From Amia ocellicauda (taxonomy: Eukaryota; Chordata; Actinopteri; Amiiformes; Amiidae), in the NCBI RefSeq assembly GCF_036373705.1, contig NC_089867.1:16170001-16234000 (forward strand): 64,000 bases of DNA, written 5' to 3'. Of this stretch, positions 1-14,500 are shown one piece after another; the stretch's first letter is position 1; every line of letters starts with the position of its first letter. The translations under genes and the position numbers were made by a program. The notes under the pieces were generated by a model that was not told the origin of the DNA, ran no database searches, and saw only the letters and a list, made by a program, of their open reading frames with translations.

Positions 1-2567
1 GCTGCCGACCCCCCGGCTGCTGCACCAAATGCAAACACACCTCCGCTGCCAGAGGCACCAAAAGCACTAGTGCCAACAAACTGGAACCCACCACCTGCCA
101 ACAATGAAAACATGAAGTACTGACTCAACAATCCATCACTAACACAAAAATTAACAACTTTTCCTCAAATATACACATATGAACACAGTAAATCAAGCAC
201 TTCATCCTGCATGACACTGACAACTAGTGGCCTTACCCCCAATTTGACTGGATTTAGAACTTGAGAATAAGTTTTATTTCTGTCCCTGCAGTAAACCTTA
301 AACTAACCTGGGGCTGAAGATGCAGCTGAAGACCCAAAGGCAGCTTGTGGGTTATTTTGCTGCCCAAATGCGGGTGCTTGAGTGCTGTTGGCCTGGGACC
401 CAAAACTGGGCGGCTGAGCCCCAGCTGAGAAAAGAGAAGGTACTGCTGAACCAAATGCAGGAGCACTGGGCTGGCTGGAACCCGTCCCAAAAGCAGGAGC
501 ACTGGGCTGGCTCGAGCCCGGTCCAAATGCAGGAGCACTGGGCTGGCCGGAGCCCTGACCAAAGGCAGGAGCTTGGCTGGCACCAAAAGCAGGAGCACTG
601 GCTGTGGTGGATGATGGAGCCGAGCCAAACACAAATGGAGTGCCAGAGGAGCCTAGAAGTAAATTGGGTAGGAAAATGTACACTTTAGCAGGCGATAACA
701 GCAGAACCCCTGTAGTAAGATTTCAAATGTAACAGCAATGACTCATATTAGCTGTTTAACTTTAAAATTAATAGGAAAAATGTCAATAATGCACCAAAAC
801 TACCCTGTGTAACAGTGGAAAAACACCAGAAAATATGGACTCATATTTAAATAAATGCATGCTTTGTAATAGTCCATTAAAAAACCTTCACGAACAAAGT
901 TTGTCATGGAGTATTTACCGATATGGTTGTATGTCGGAGAAAAAAGGATGAAGAATTTTTCTGCACAATTATAGCGCTCACAAGACCCACCTGTGGAGCT
1001 GGCAGTGGAAGGGGCAGCAGCTCCAAAGTTAAAACCTGGGGTGGAGTTACTCCCAGAACCGAACATGAAGGGCTGCACTGGCGCCGCTGTACTGGGAACC
1101 GAAGGCTTCTCCTGTGATCCAAACACAAAAGCCTTTGCAGGGGTGCTCTCCGTGGCACTGGCCTGGCCAAAGATGAAGGATGGGCCGCCAGCAGGATTGG
1201 AAGGTGCTGAGCTGCTGGAGGTCCCGAACAGGCTGGGGGCTGTGGAGGGGGCAGCAGTTGTGGCTGCCGGAGCTGTGGTGGATGATCCACCCGTGAGGAA
1301 ACTAAAACCAGGCTTAGGGGCTCCGGGATCTGCAACAGATCACACCATGTAATAGGAAGATTAATGCAAGTCAGCATTTAACTATACCCATAATAATGGA
1401 AGAAGTTGATGAACCATGATTAATAAAACAAAGCTTTGGAATTTAATCCGGCATTTCCTTTTTTGTTTAGATAATGATAATAAAGGTAATCTAGAACCTT
1501 AACAACATTCCTGCAATTAGGACAGAGTAAACATGAGGTGCTGAAGACTACGATTCACACAGTTCCTTTTCTCCTAATGGCAAATGTGAACAATGGAAAT
1601 CAAAACCAAAGGAGAATTCAAATTATAGCAAACAGTACATAGACCTTTATTCCTTCAATTTACTAACCTGTAGTTCCAGACCCAAACGGAAACGCTGGTT
1701 TTGATGGTTCGGTTGCGTCTTCCTTCTCAGCTGGCTTGCCAAACCCAAACATCGTCTCTTCTTTGGGCGGCTCTGGCTTGCCAAAGGAGAAGCCCAGCGA
1801 TGGGGCAGGCTTGTCTGCCTCCTTCGCAGTGTTGAAGAGAAACCCAGAAGGATTTTTCAAAGAGTCCGTTTTTTCTTCCAACTTCCCAAATGAAAAGGTA
1901 GGGCCCATGGCAGAGGCAGGGACTAGGACTGGAGCAGAAGCAGAGGCTGAAGCTTGAGTAATCGGCACCGGAGCAACCAGATCCTTCTCCACAGGCTTCC
2001 CAAAGGTAAAAGCTGGTGTGGATGTTTGTTCTATTGAATCTTTCTTCTCTTCACCTTTCCCAAAGGAAAATCCTGTTGCAGCTTTGGTTCCCCCCAGCTC
2101 TAGCTTCTCCTTGGGTGCTGTAAATGCGAATCCTCCTTGTGCTCCCTTCTCTTCAACTTTAGCAGGAGAGGCAAGTCCAAATGAGAAGCCTTCCAGAGAT
2201 GGTTTGCTTGTTGATTCAGATTTGTTTTCAGTATGGTTGCTAGTGCTATTTCCAATGCCAAATGCGATGCCACTAGCTATGCCAAATTTAAAACTACTGC
2301 CAAAGCCCTGAGCATCAGGCTTTTTGCCATCATCACTCTCGGTCGTTACAGAAGAGCTTGTTCCAAACTTAAAGCCTGCTCCAAACCCCCCAGTAGATGT
2401 GTTGCTAGCGGGTATACTGGAGTCCGCTGTGCCAAATTTGATTCCACCCTGGTCTCCAAATTTAAAGCCCCCGGAGCTCACAGTCGTAGTGTCTGTGGCA
2501 GAGGACTGTATTCCAAACGTGAAGGGGGATACAGCAGTACTTGATGAAAAAGATGAACCACCAAAAC
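1..2567 (-). other. nup153: NUP153 FG-repeat exons
   Basis: Exons 1668-2567 (300 codons), 991-1329 (113 codons), 308-652 (115 codons) and 1-94 encode the natively disordered FG domain. The largest exon has many FxFG cores (FTFG, FKFG, FSFG, FAFT variants) with Ser/Thr/Lys/Glu-rich spacers. The exon at 308-652 has a PAFG/SAPAFG array, a GLFG-poor style typical of Nup153. FG cores bind importin-beta family receptors. The Ser/Pro/Ala-rich spacers give long open frames on the opposite strand and in the shifted frame; those are shadows, not genes. Confidence 0.92.
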
Positions 2568-5500
2568 CTGTGGAAGAAAGAGGGAATCGATGGTCATGTA
2601 CACTCATATGGATGCAACCATTTTCCCATTTCCAAAGTAACAGTCAGCACTTCAATTCAAACTATGCAGCCAGTAGACTGAATTGTATGGATGGTTTTCA
2701 GCACAGCAAGGCAACCTCTCCCCACAATGTTGACTTCTTGACCCAATGTAAGAGCCTTACAAGAGTTCAGTTTATCCCATGCTTTACACTGCAGCTTACA
2801 CAGAAGGTGTCAGACTGTACCATGTAACATTACACAGGCCTTACAAAATGTGACAAATACTAAAATGTCAGATTTTCTAGAACAAACCTAATCTAATTTT
2901 AATCTTTAATTTGTGGATGTATATTGTTATGGATCAATGTTTGCCTATCAATTTTGTTACATTTTGCTTTAAATCTTATAGTACTCCGTTTCGTACAAAA
3001 TCAACTTAATTTCATCCATTTGTTTTTTCTCTTATAATTAGGTCGAGGGGATACCTTTGGGCTCCACCTTGGCTCCGGGTTTGTCGGTCAGACAAGCCAC
3101 ACACTGTGTAGCCTCCGCTTTGTTCTGAACACAGCACACGTCACACTCCCAGCTCCCTTCAGGCTTCTTGAACTGGTCACCAAATCCAAGCATCCCAGAT
3201 GGTGCAGGGCCAGTAGTGTCCACAGAGGTAACTGCAGTTGCACCTGCAAAAGACCAGTAACATTATGATGGCTGTCTGCATAGGAATGTCATAAAGACCA
3301 TGGATACGGATTTTAACACTGATAAGGGCAAGGTACTACATGCAGGGAGAAAACTATGTATATTTTGAATATCAAATGGATGATAAATTGAATGGGTTTG
3401 AATGTCAGGAAGCCTGAAAACAGATTGATGCTTTAATCACATCCTGTGCATATTTTCTTATTCATTTACTGTTAAGATAGAGAAACTCAGCAGCTTTAAC
3501 ACACATTTTTGCAAGAAAAAGGGTGCAAGAAACAAATATAACAAAGTTTAAAGGCAGTTTCTATAAATATTGTATAGAACAAAAAATTTGGAATCTCCAA
3601 TTATGCCAATACATCTTGGCTCTTCGCTATGACTCCCACAAGCTTCCCCTGGGGAAGGAGAGGACGTACGTACGTCCAGGCTCCTCCCAATCCTGGCCGC
3701 CCTTGAGTCACCCGCCTCGTCACCATGCAGGCAACACAGCCCACCGAGAGATTCAGCGCCAACTGAAGGAGGGGCGCGCCCCTCCCTGTGGTTGTGCAAA
3801 CCTGCAGGTGCCCAAGAAGCCAGCAGGAGATGCTCGATAGCGACCAGCCGTGAGAAGTCCTGGCAATTTAACTCCCAACAACTGTATTTGAATCGGTCAA
3901 CCTCAGCTCATAGGGCAAACAAAATACTTTAAAAGCATATAGTGCTGCTGATGCTTGCTTATAAACATACAGGAGCTGTAATAGGAATGTAATCTTAAAG
4001 GAATAGCAGCCCTCAGGTTTACCAATAAAAAAACCTACCTGGTTTTGCACTCTGACAGGCCACACACTTGCTGTCATCTGCCTTATTCTCTAAAAGGCAC
4101 ACGTCACATTCCCAGGCCCCTTCTGGCTTCTTGAATTTGCCTCCAAAGCCCACAGACAGCAAAGATGGGGTGCTGCCAGTGACACTAGTACTGGAAGTGC
4201 TTCCCAAGGATGCCAGTGTCAATGAAAAGACAGGTGACGTCAGAGCTGACTTAACTCCAGTCCCAGGTTTTGGTGTCTCACATGCCACACATTTAACAGC
4301 TTCTGGTTTATTCTGTACTAAACAAGTGTCACACTCCCAGCTGCCTGCCACCGGCTTAAATTTGTACACAAAGCTGGGCAAGGGCTCCGTGGTGGAGGTT
4401 CTGCTGTTGCCATGATAGGAGTCTTTGTTTGGCTTCGCTGCTCCACAAGCTAAGCACTTGCTTTCAGAAGTTGCTTTGTTCTGCAGTAGACAGGCGTCAC
4501 ACTGCCAAGAGCCGGCTGCAGGTTTAAGTTGGTCCCCAAACCCAGCACCTGCAGCCAATGAATTCGCACTGCCTGTGCGGGACTGGGGAATTGGGGTGCT
4601 TCTAGATGTTGGAATAAAAGAAGAAAAACCTGGGGGTAAAATAAATAAATACATAAATACATATTGCTTAGCTTTTACAAGTCTGGTAATGCTTTGCTTC
4701 TCAAATAAGATTCACTTTAGTGTCAAAACTAGAGCTCGCAAAATGTATTGAACCACCACCTTGTCTGGATGTCAATCTGGAGAATAATAATTTCAACAAC
4801 AGCCGCTACTGGCTATTTTATGCCATAATAAAGTGGAGATATGTCCTCTGTCCTTTATTGGAGTTTAAAAGTGTACATGCCAAGTACACAAATTAAAGAT
4901 ACCTGAATTACTTATAATAATATTTCCTGAGAATTAGCATTATTTATCAGAAATAGTCTTCCAATCTCTGGTAATTGTATGTCAAATATAACTACAGTAA
5001 ATTACACTAAACTAAACTATTTTCACACAAACTAGACAGTCTGATTTTTAAATCTATAAAATAAATGGCAAATCGAATTGTCTGATGATACTAGTACAAT
5101 TACTTCAGAAATCAATTTGGCATTCTTCTATACTTTTTTCAAAATTGCTGAGTAGCATACGAGCACTACCTGTTGACTATATTGATCAATGATAAGTAAA
5201 TGATAACAAATGGCCTGACAGATTATGAAGGAAAATGCTCACCTGGTCCCTTGAGAATGTCTAATACACTGCCTTCCTTTAAGGATTTGGCTGGCTTAAA
5301 GGGACCCTCAAACATCTCATCATTGGCTGGAGTGCCAGCAGCTAAACATGATGTGGAGGTGGTTTGTGCTGCAAAAAGAGAAAGGTACTAGGAATGTGCT
5401 GAAACCTTTAAAAATGTATTCAGTGTTTCTTATATGACCTCCCCCAAGAGACATGTTTTATACACAAATTAGCCACATAACGAAGATTTGACCACCGGTA

Positions 5501-8500
5501 CTATGCTTCAGAAGAACTTTCAGAAAACACTCACTTTAAAGCAAGCAAGAAGCACATCACATACTTGGGAGCAGCAGCATCTAGCACAGTGACACATTTG
5601 GAAATTAAGTCAAAGCAATGTTTTAACAGACGCAGAAAGAGCAGGGTGCGCTTACCTGATGTTGCAGATGCTTTGCCACCAGAGTCAGATGGACCAGCTT
5701 TAGCAACAGGCACACTAAATGTAAATCCAGCCTAGAGAAAGCACATTTCATTGTAACATCTGTATAAGGGTAACAAAGACCTTCAACTTCTTTTATATCA
5801 GGCCAGACCATTCTCCCTACATTTTCACAGTAATAATTGATGACTTCTAGATTTGAGAAGCATGTTTTTCCAGTAAGATCTCATTTTAAAATATGGAAAA
5901 TGCCTGAGTGTCACTGAAACACATTAAATATCTGAAAGACCCATTAGACTGTTTTTTATTCTGTGCAGAAAGTAGCTAATTATGCCCAGCTTCTCTTTTC
6001 GACTTGCTAACTCTTGGGTAACTTACAGATGGTGAAAGAGGTAGGAGGTTCGGCTCTGTTGCTTTGACGATGGGAGAGGAGAAGGTGAATGCAGTGCAGC
6101 TCGGACTAGATGATGCAACAGGAGGTACCTGAAAATAAGAAACATTACCACAATAACTGTTTAGTAGACATTTGTTTTCACCACTTTTTCCCCCAAATCA
6201 CATTTTCAGTCTAGTTCAACATTGAGGGTTGGAATCCAAAGCGTCACATCACGATTTCTGACGAGCAGTAAGATTAATTAATTTGCCCTTGTGCTCCAGA
6301 TATGGAGCATACGGTCAATATTCCTCAATTGATTAACTGCTATTTACAGGCCCTGACTGAACAAGATATGAAAACACACTGGTTTGCAGCCATGGAAAAC
6401 CAAATATGACCACTCATTTTAATGGTAAATGTTACTTAGTACAGAAATTATTGTTCTAGGCAAACAGGATGCTTCTATTTGACATTTGAGAATGATACAT
6501 TCAACAGCAATTGTGAAAATCATTCCAAGACTCAAGCTGCACCTCAGACAAGAGATCAAAGTCATACTTGAGACCAAACACAATCTCTTGTATACATAGA
6601 GTTAGCAAAGAACTAATACAGATGGGCCAGACCTTATAATGCCAGATTAAAATATGTGGCCTTTTGTTTGAAGACAACATAGTAAATATTCAATTCAACC
6701 ATGGATCTGTGTTAATGTACACACATCATACTTTAATTACCTCCTGCGAAATAGCAAGCACTTCAAAAAGATACCCCTTAGGAAATTACACACTACAGCA
6801 TCACAAATTGTGGGCTCATTCAGAAAAGGTACACAGCTCATTCCAGCATTGCCACTTCATAATCAGGTGCTCCAGAAAGCGGTCGTTTCAGAGAACAGCA
6901 GCCTACCTTGGTTGTAATGGGTTTGTTTCTGGTGGTGGGTGAACGAGAGGCAGCCGGAGAGGAAGTGAAGCTGAAAGTGGGCAGTGTTGACGAACTGATG
7001 GGCAATGTGATGATGGGCAGCTGAGGGACATCCACCATCTACACAAGACAAAACACCACTCAAGGTCAGGGTCACAGACACCACTGCTAAGGAGCAGAGT
7101 ATAGTAGTGAAGTACATTTCCAGAGGGTCACTGTGTGTGGCAATGTGTTTTTTTTTTTAAATTCTAGGAATAAATAAATAAAATCTCTGGTATAAACACT
7201 AAAAAAAAAAAAAAAAATCTATTTGAATGCGTTTAGACTGCAGCTCCACAAGACACACCTCATCCTCTGGGGCGACCTTGGATGAGGCTCGGATTCCCCG
7301 CTCCCTTTTCATCTTTCCACCGGCGCCTCCAGAACCCATGCCATTAGACGCAGGTGTGCTGAATAAGGGATATGAAAAACTTGTGCTGGAGGAGTGGGGA
7401 AGACAAACAAGAGCAGAAATGTTTCAGGTTCACAATAGAAGACAATTAGGCTATACTGAAGTCTGTACTAGGATGCCCCATCTACCTCTAACGAGTGTTA
7501 AATCTGCCATTATAATGGTCTCTTCAGCTTAATTACCCTCCATAACAAAATTCCCTCCTGTTATATTGGACACAGAATACAATATGAATTTAAAATATTG
7601 TCCTTGCATGACAACAGTAATGATTTTACAAGCAGCTGGCCTCACCTTCGAGGGGGATCCTCTGCAATTTCAGAATCGCGTTTTGATTGTCTTCCAGCCT
7701 GCAGAGGACATTACAATTAAGAAGAGAAAAAAAGTTTGATAAACATGATCTCAAAGAGTCCCTCCAACATGTCTTTCTAATCCCACACAAGAAGTACGCT
7801 CTCACCCGGTCATAGCTCTCCCTCCTCTTATTTGTTCTGCTCAGGCTGCCAGTGGGAGTGAGGGAGGGCTTGAACGACATGGATCTGTTCGAAGCGATCG
7901 AAGCAGCCACAGGTGTCATGAGCTTCTGGACAGGAGGGTAAGCAGAATCAACCTGCAAAAATCACAGGACATAGACAGGAGAGTTTTTGATGTTAATTTC
8001 ATCCATGGAAATACTCCAAAAACTTATAAAGGAACTACATACAATATTTTAAGTTACCTAACATTCTGAGCCACCAACTCTCAATGTATCTGGAGTTAAT
8101 ATAATCCAAAATACTGGCCTGTTCAGCCACAAACTACATTAATGTTAATGGTCATTTCCCAGCCAACAAAAGCAAGCTCAAACATAACAAGCAGCTCATT
8201 TGAGCTCTTAAAAAAAAAAACATGAACGGATAATCATTCAGCAGCTGCTAACAGTCACATTCAGACAACTGTGTTCAGAGCCATGCAGCTCTGCATACAA
8301 TTTCAAAGGTTCTCTTGCAAAAGCCCTGAAGTAAACTCACTGTACAATGGCATCATAGCTACGTTTCAATTTAAGAAATACTTGTGCAAATTAGTTTTTA
8401 CACAGCAAAATAATTTAATGTAAAGGCATTTAATTGTTATTAGGAAACTAGAAAAAAAAAAATACATGGATACAAATATATCCAGTGTAATAAACAATGC

Positions 8501-11500
8501 TCACAAAGACAATGGAAAGGCCTTCAAAAATAAATCTTATGATGAGCATAATGTTGTGCATAAGGAAGTGTTAGTGTCAGACATGTAGTTGTACCATAGA
8601 AACAGCATTAATGTTAAAACAAGAGTAATTTAATCTTTATTTAGAGATTCCAGATTTCAAAGCCGAGCAGCAGAAAGACTATAATTCAAACTGGTGAAGT
8701 GTTCTAAATACTGTGGTAAAAATACTAACTATTCAGAATCCAGATAAGACCAACAGACATCATGCATATAAAGAAGACTACCTTTTTCCTTTTTGGCTGG
8801 AAATTTGTAACATCGGCATCACTCCTATCCAGAAACTGCAGAGGAACAATTAAAAATATTAAACATCTTTCAAAATTTGTATTAACAATATTAAGCCCTC
8901 AAGACTTTATAAATCTGGTGTCCGACTTACTGTAGATAATGGTGAGGAAGCAGTTGAAGGAATTCTTTTAGCATCCTGTAGAGTAAAAGCAGTATAAGTT
9001 TAAATGTTTAATACAACGTCCTTCCTAATGATAAACTTGCATTTGCAGCTCTATAAAATTTAAAGCTTAAATCCGAATTTCCAAATATTGCATTAAGCAA
9101 CTTCAAATGTATATTTAAAGTACAAAAAAAAAAAAAAATGTCTGACAGCATAAAAACTTATATAGCTTTGTTTCTCAAGTTTGTGTGAATGTTTTTGCAT
9201 GATTACAGCAAGATATGAATATGTATAAGTAGACATTTATATGCCTTGGGCTTGAAATCGTAAAGAAAAGCTCTTTACCAAGATAAAGCCAGTGTCCTTC
9301 TATATGTAACACCTCGGCAACACTTACCGCTAAGGGGCTTGACATCCTTTCCAATGATTGCAGAATTCTGCGTGCTGTGGCGCTGGTCACTCCACAGCAG
9401 GGAGATGCCGCTGGCTTTGCCTTAACATGTCTTCTTACAGGGGCCTAGAAAAGACACAAAGTATTACAAATCCACTTGTTAAAAATATAGTACAATTCTT
9501 TTCGTATGGTTAAACCCCTTGGTCTTCAGTCATTTATCATGTTTATTAGTTATTGAAATGTTATTACCAGCACCTCAAATTGCACAAATTCTATATATAA
9601 AATATAAGGGAAGATAGAAAAATGCCTATACGTGCCAAGCGGGTTGCCGTAACAAAAGCAATGGAGAAAGTGGACTCAAGAGCAAGAGTGATGAGGGATG
9701 TTTACGACTTCACCAATCCTCTCACATACTCGGAAAACAAATCATATTGTGGAATATGCTTGCACACAAGCTACTAGATTACAGATAATATAATCATGAA
9801 AGGCTATTGGAACTGAAGTATTTTTTTTTTTAAATGCAAATCATTCAGCACTGAGAGTGCTCTATCCTCTGGTCAGCTGTCACAGACTGTGATAGAGCAC
9901 AAGAGCACAGAAAAACACTATGCAATGATGGACACACGACAGGTGTATGGACAATACCAAGAACATATTGTGTAGCTTAATCCCAGAGAAGGACTGGGTG
10001 CTGGAGGAAACAGTCATTACAATATCCAAGAGTTTGTGTGGTTAAAACTTTCTTGCCTCAAATGTTCAGTAAGCTTATTTCAGTTGTGCCTTGAGTTTAT
10101 ATATATGCATGCATCTTTCTCTCTCTGTATACATCTATACGCACACACTTTGAAAGAATGATTTTTGATAGTTCAAAGGACTAAAGGGATGTTGCTCTCC
10201 ATTAGAATTCCTGTATTGCAACGGTTTATAAGTATGCAGACTTTGCACACAAACTATTCTCCACTTCTATTATTATGTGTTTGTATATCAACATTTTTCA
10301 CTTCCTTCCTTGTATTTTTAACCATTACAAAACTAGCACTGGTCTTTACTGCAGTGAACTGAAACAGCATGGATATAAACCCACTACCTGGTAGGGTGTG
10401 CCACGCGCTCTGGAACTGGCCTTCACCGCCGCTGCACCCCCATAGGTCGTCTTGCCGGGATAGAAAGGAGAGTCGCCAAGCTGACTTGAATTGAGTGTCA
10501 AATTGGTGGCAAGGGACTATAAATAAAAACACACACAAAACATTATACTTATGAAGTGTCATTGGAGATGTTTTTGAGGAAGACTTCAGAGCTGAGCAGG
10601 ATAAAAAATGAATATATGCAGGGCTGTATCTAAAGGTCTGCTCATTAGTTCGGTATTCAAAGCTGGTTCTGAGCTTTCAAATGTTCATCCAGGTTCACAA
10701 TGCCTTTAATTCTCTTGTAAACAAACATTTCACAATTCTGAAAACTAAATTACATTTTAAGCTTAAAAAAAAAAAGTTAAATGATTGCATTACTAAAACA
10801 TTCACATTCTCTTTAGAAATGTATTCAAACTCACTGCATTTGAGCTTCCAAAGACGGACAGGTTGAAGGCAGGCTTTTTCAGACCTGCTCCTGCCTGCTG
10901 TGGTACCGAGTGGGAGCGGTCCAGCTCTGGGGACCACAGGGGAGGCAGAGAGGTGTTCTTTGAAGTGGTCACATCTTGGAAGAGAGAAGACAAGACAACC
11001 ATGTAACCAAGTCCTGCAATAGTGAAATGATCACCCCCACAAATGATATAATTGTACAGTCATTATGCTTGGTTACAAATCAAAAGTAAATGCATAGCCT
11101 AAATGAAATCTATGTGATGGATTTATCCCCCTATCTGCTCTTTGTGGCTAATCAAAAGCCAACCCCAACCTGTGAAAGACTACGAACTCAAGCAGTTATG
11201 TTATGGAAGTGCTACTGAGAGTGTTGACTGTCTCATAATAGTGTAACAACTAAAATACATGTTGCAGAAACAGACAAGATGAAAACAAGCAGTAGCAATA
11301 ATCTAGGGCTTGTCTCATATTTGAAGGTTTGTTTGTTAGCCAGGTCATTGAAGACTACTTTGTTTGTTTTCAATTCCTAAACAGCCTAATGCAGTAACTC
11401 AAAACCCCTTATATTATTTTGAGGTTCCCCATTAGTCCAACAGCCCCAACTGTAGACTTGAGGAACACAATGAAATCCATAGCCTTGACCCTCAAAGTCA

Positions 11501-14500
11501 GCTTCTCATTATGTTTACTAATCAAAACAAAGAAAATGGGAAAATGCTTCTAAATGAGAAAATGGAGCAGTTAATCAAAGAGCATCACACTTCTACTTTA
11601 CAAATCCATATGGCTCCCCAAAGTGCAGTGGTTACAGTGTACCTTTGTCTGAGGCCCTTGAAGAGAAGCCGCTGGTGGTGGAGATATTATCATCTTCGTG
11701 CTGAGAGGTAGAGTCTTTGATCTCCTTGACTAAAGAAAATCCTGAGCCGCCGATGGGGAACGCGGTGGATGTAGAGGGGTGGCTGTGGAGCACAGACGCA
11801 TCCAGGGTGGAGAAGTTCAGATGACTGCGGTTAAGGGGTGGCCTGGACAGCATGTCCTGAAAATTCAATGACGACCTACTGGTGGAAGGCTCTGAAAAGA
11901 AGGATTGCATTTGATCAAAGGTAAAACACACAAATTCTCTATAAACTGGCAAAACACCAATACAAACCAATGTCAAACCCAGATTATTGTGATGGTAAAT
12001 TTTCATTAAAGTTACTGAACTTAGAAAGAACACATACACTGCTACCCTGTTATAACACGGTCTGTAATAGTGCATAATCAGTTATAACACGGTATGGTTC
12101 TGGTGGTCCCAAATGCAAACGCATAAAAGCTCACTGACTGCTATATGCTGCCTAACAAGTACACTTACATACAGTACAGTTATGCAAAGAGTTTGCACAA
12201 AAAGATTCTAGATCAATCTGAAATATTACTTTCCTTAATATGAATTTTCCATATGGTTCTTTATTTATTGTGAATTCATTTGTACAAAGTATTTTCTTAC
12301 AAACTAAAACATTGATTAAAAGAACATTTTTAATGTGTATGTATGTACATATTCCTACATGGTTGTTAGTCATAATAACAATACACCGACATGAATAAGC
12401 ATTTACTGACCTGCATTACTGGTGGTGGGCTCTGGAGAGTTTGTCCCGTCATGCTCTGCGTGTGATATGTCCTCATCATTCGGCGCTTGATTGTTCAGGT
12501 GTGTATCCTGTTCAACTGCTACCCCCATCACCTCCCCCGTCTCTGCCGGCTCACCATTCTTGAAGTACTTCTGTAACCATCCTGGAACTATACTCTTCAC
12601 GGTGTCTGTCACTCTGCTTATAATGCCTTGCTGCTGTATTGGCAAGAAAAAAAAAAATGGGGGGAACAATTTAACTAGGACTCAGAAGGTCGCTTAATGA
12701 AATTTGAATCATGAAAAAGGACAAAACTTGTAGGAGCTAACAGTGCCATTGCTCCTGACCTGTGTTGCCTTCTATCTGTACTGTCCATCTGTTCACTACA
12801 ATTTATTTTTAAATGATAACCTGCCAAAATATCACTTCACTGGACAATGTTTTAATGAGAATATCAGTGTTCCGCATAAATAGAAATAGTCCATCAAATT
12901 GCAGAGACAACCTACTACATAGCTGTGTGTAAATGTTATATTAAGAACAAGATAAGCGGCATCTTCAAGGGCTCTAAAAGCACATTCTCTGGGTGAAAAC
13001 AGTTTAAGATAAAACACCAGAACTTCACAGAACAGAACATGGGAAATGATGCAAGCAGTTTAATTAACATCAAGGAGAAATCCACATGAGTCATGTGGAC
13101 ACAAATCAGTAAAGCCAATTTCAAGCAAAACCTAGGCCTAATCTTTCTGTGATAAAGTCACATTTTAAATGTACTAAAACTTCTTCCTGTTGTTTTCCAT
13201 TTTTAATGATTTCCAAGTCAATTATATATACAGTATATGTAATTGTTCACATTAGTTAAGTTATTTAGCTATTAATTCAGCTTAACAAATCATTTAAACT
13301 ATACTTATAGATTAAATATTTATATTGTTTGTTCAACACTGAGAGAAAGCTATGGCAAAGCTGTAATGATTTCAATTGATTGAAGTTAAGGCATGGGGTG
13401 TGTACACTGGAGTTAAGGGCAATGGACACCAGATACCAAATATATCAGCAAGTGAATTGGTAACAAATAGGAAATGCACAACAGTAGAAAAGCTAAAATA
13501 CAGCACAAACATGAAATGTAAACATCAACATATTACAACGAACTATAAACAACTATCTATGAAAGACCTCAAACTTGAGGTCTCTCTGGAGACAGAATCG
13601 GTAACTTGATACATTGAAGGGAGGGAAAACGGGATACCATAGTATAATAAACAAAAACATACATTTAAGGAGTGATCGTTAAGTAGTTTTTAATCTAACA
13701 TCTCAATATTTCTAATTTAAATTGTATCAGATGGTATTAAATATTTGTATATGAAACCAGATTTAGCACTGACAGCATTGTAAAAAAAAAATTAAAAAAT
13801 GTTTCTGCACTGATTAGTATGTTGCAATATAATATTTGAATAGTGCATAATATAAATTGCTTCAGTTTCATACTAATTTATTGATATAACTTCGACCTGT
13901 AGAGAGTTAAACATTAATGACGATATTTTAAAGGGAGTAATGCAGTGATTGCAGAAAAAGTTAAAATATATTTATTTATTTTCAGATTTCACGAATTATT
14001 GGCCAAATAAGAATTATTTTACAGTACACGAAGCCAAATTGGTGTCCCATTAGCTGACATTTAAATTAACTGAGAAAAAGACAACAAAATTCCAGCTGTT
14101 CTGTTATTGCGAGGGAAATACTGTATTTAATGTTGTAACCATATAGGCCTACACTTGGATCACTAAGTACATGTCTTCCACTAACTTAAATTTCCTTTGA
14201 TAAGTTTTGTTTAATTTGTATTAAATTAGATTTAGTGGATGTGAACACTTGCGACTACAAATGCACACAACCAAGCTTCAGACATACATTTGTTTTAAGT
14301 TTGACAAACCTGGGTATTATTCTACATCTTTAAATAAAACTGCTACATTTCACAAGCTGTATATATGGTAACTATAAAATAAATAATCTCATAAGTAAGA
14401 CCTGTTTCTCAGACACCATTGATACATTTACTTTGCGTCTATTTGGAACTTCTGTGAAGCTTGTATCAGATTGTATCAATTAAATACACTTAATATGGCT

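Noticed and set aside
320-688. Plus-strand open frame opposite the NUP153 FG exon
   Set aside because: It is the antisense shadow of the 308-652 exon; its repeated EHWAG-type phrases are just the complement of the SAPAFG array. The same holds for the plus-strand frames at 993-1352, 1736-2827 and 4068-4751.
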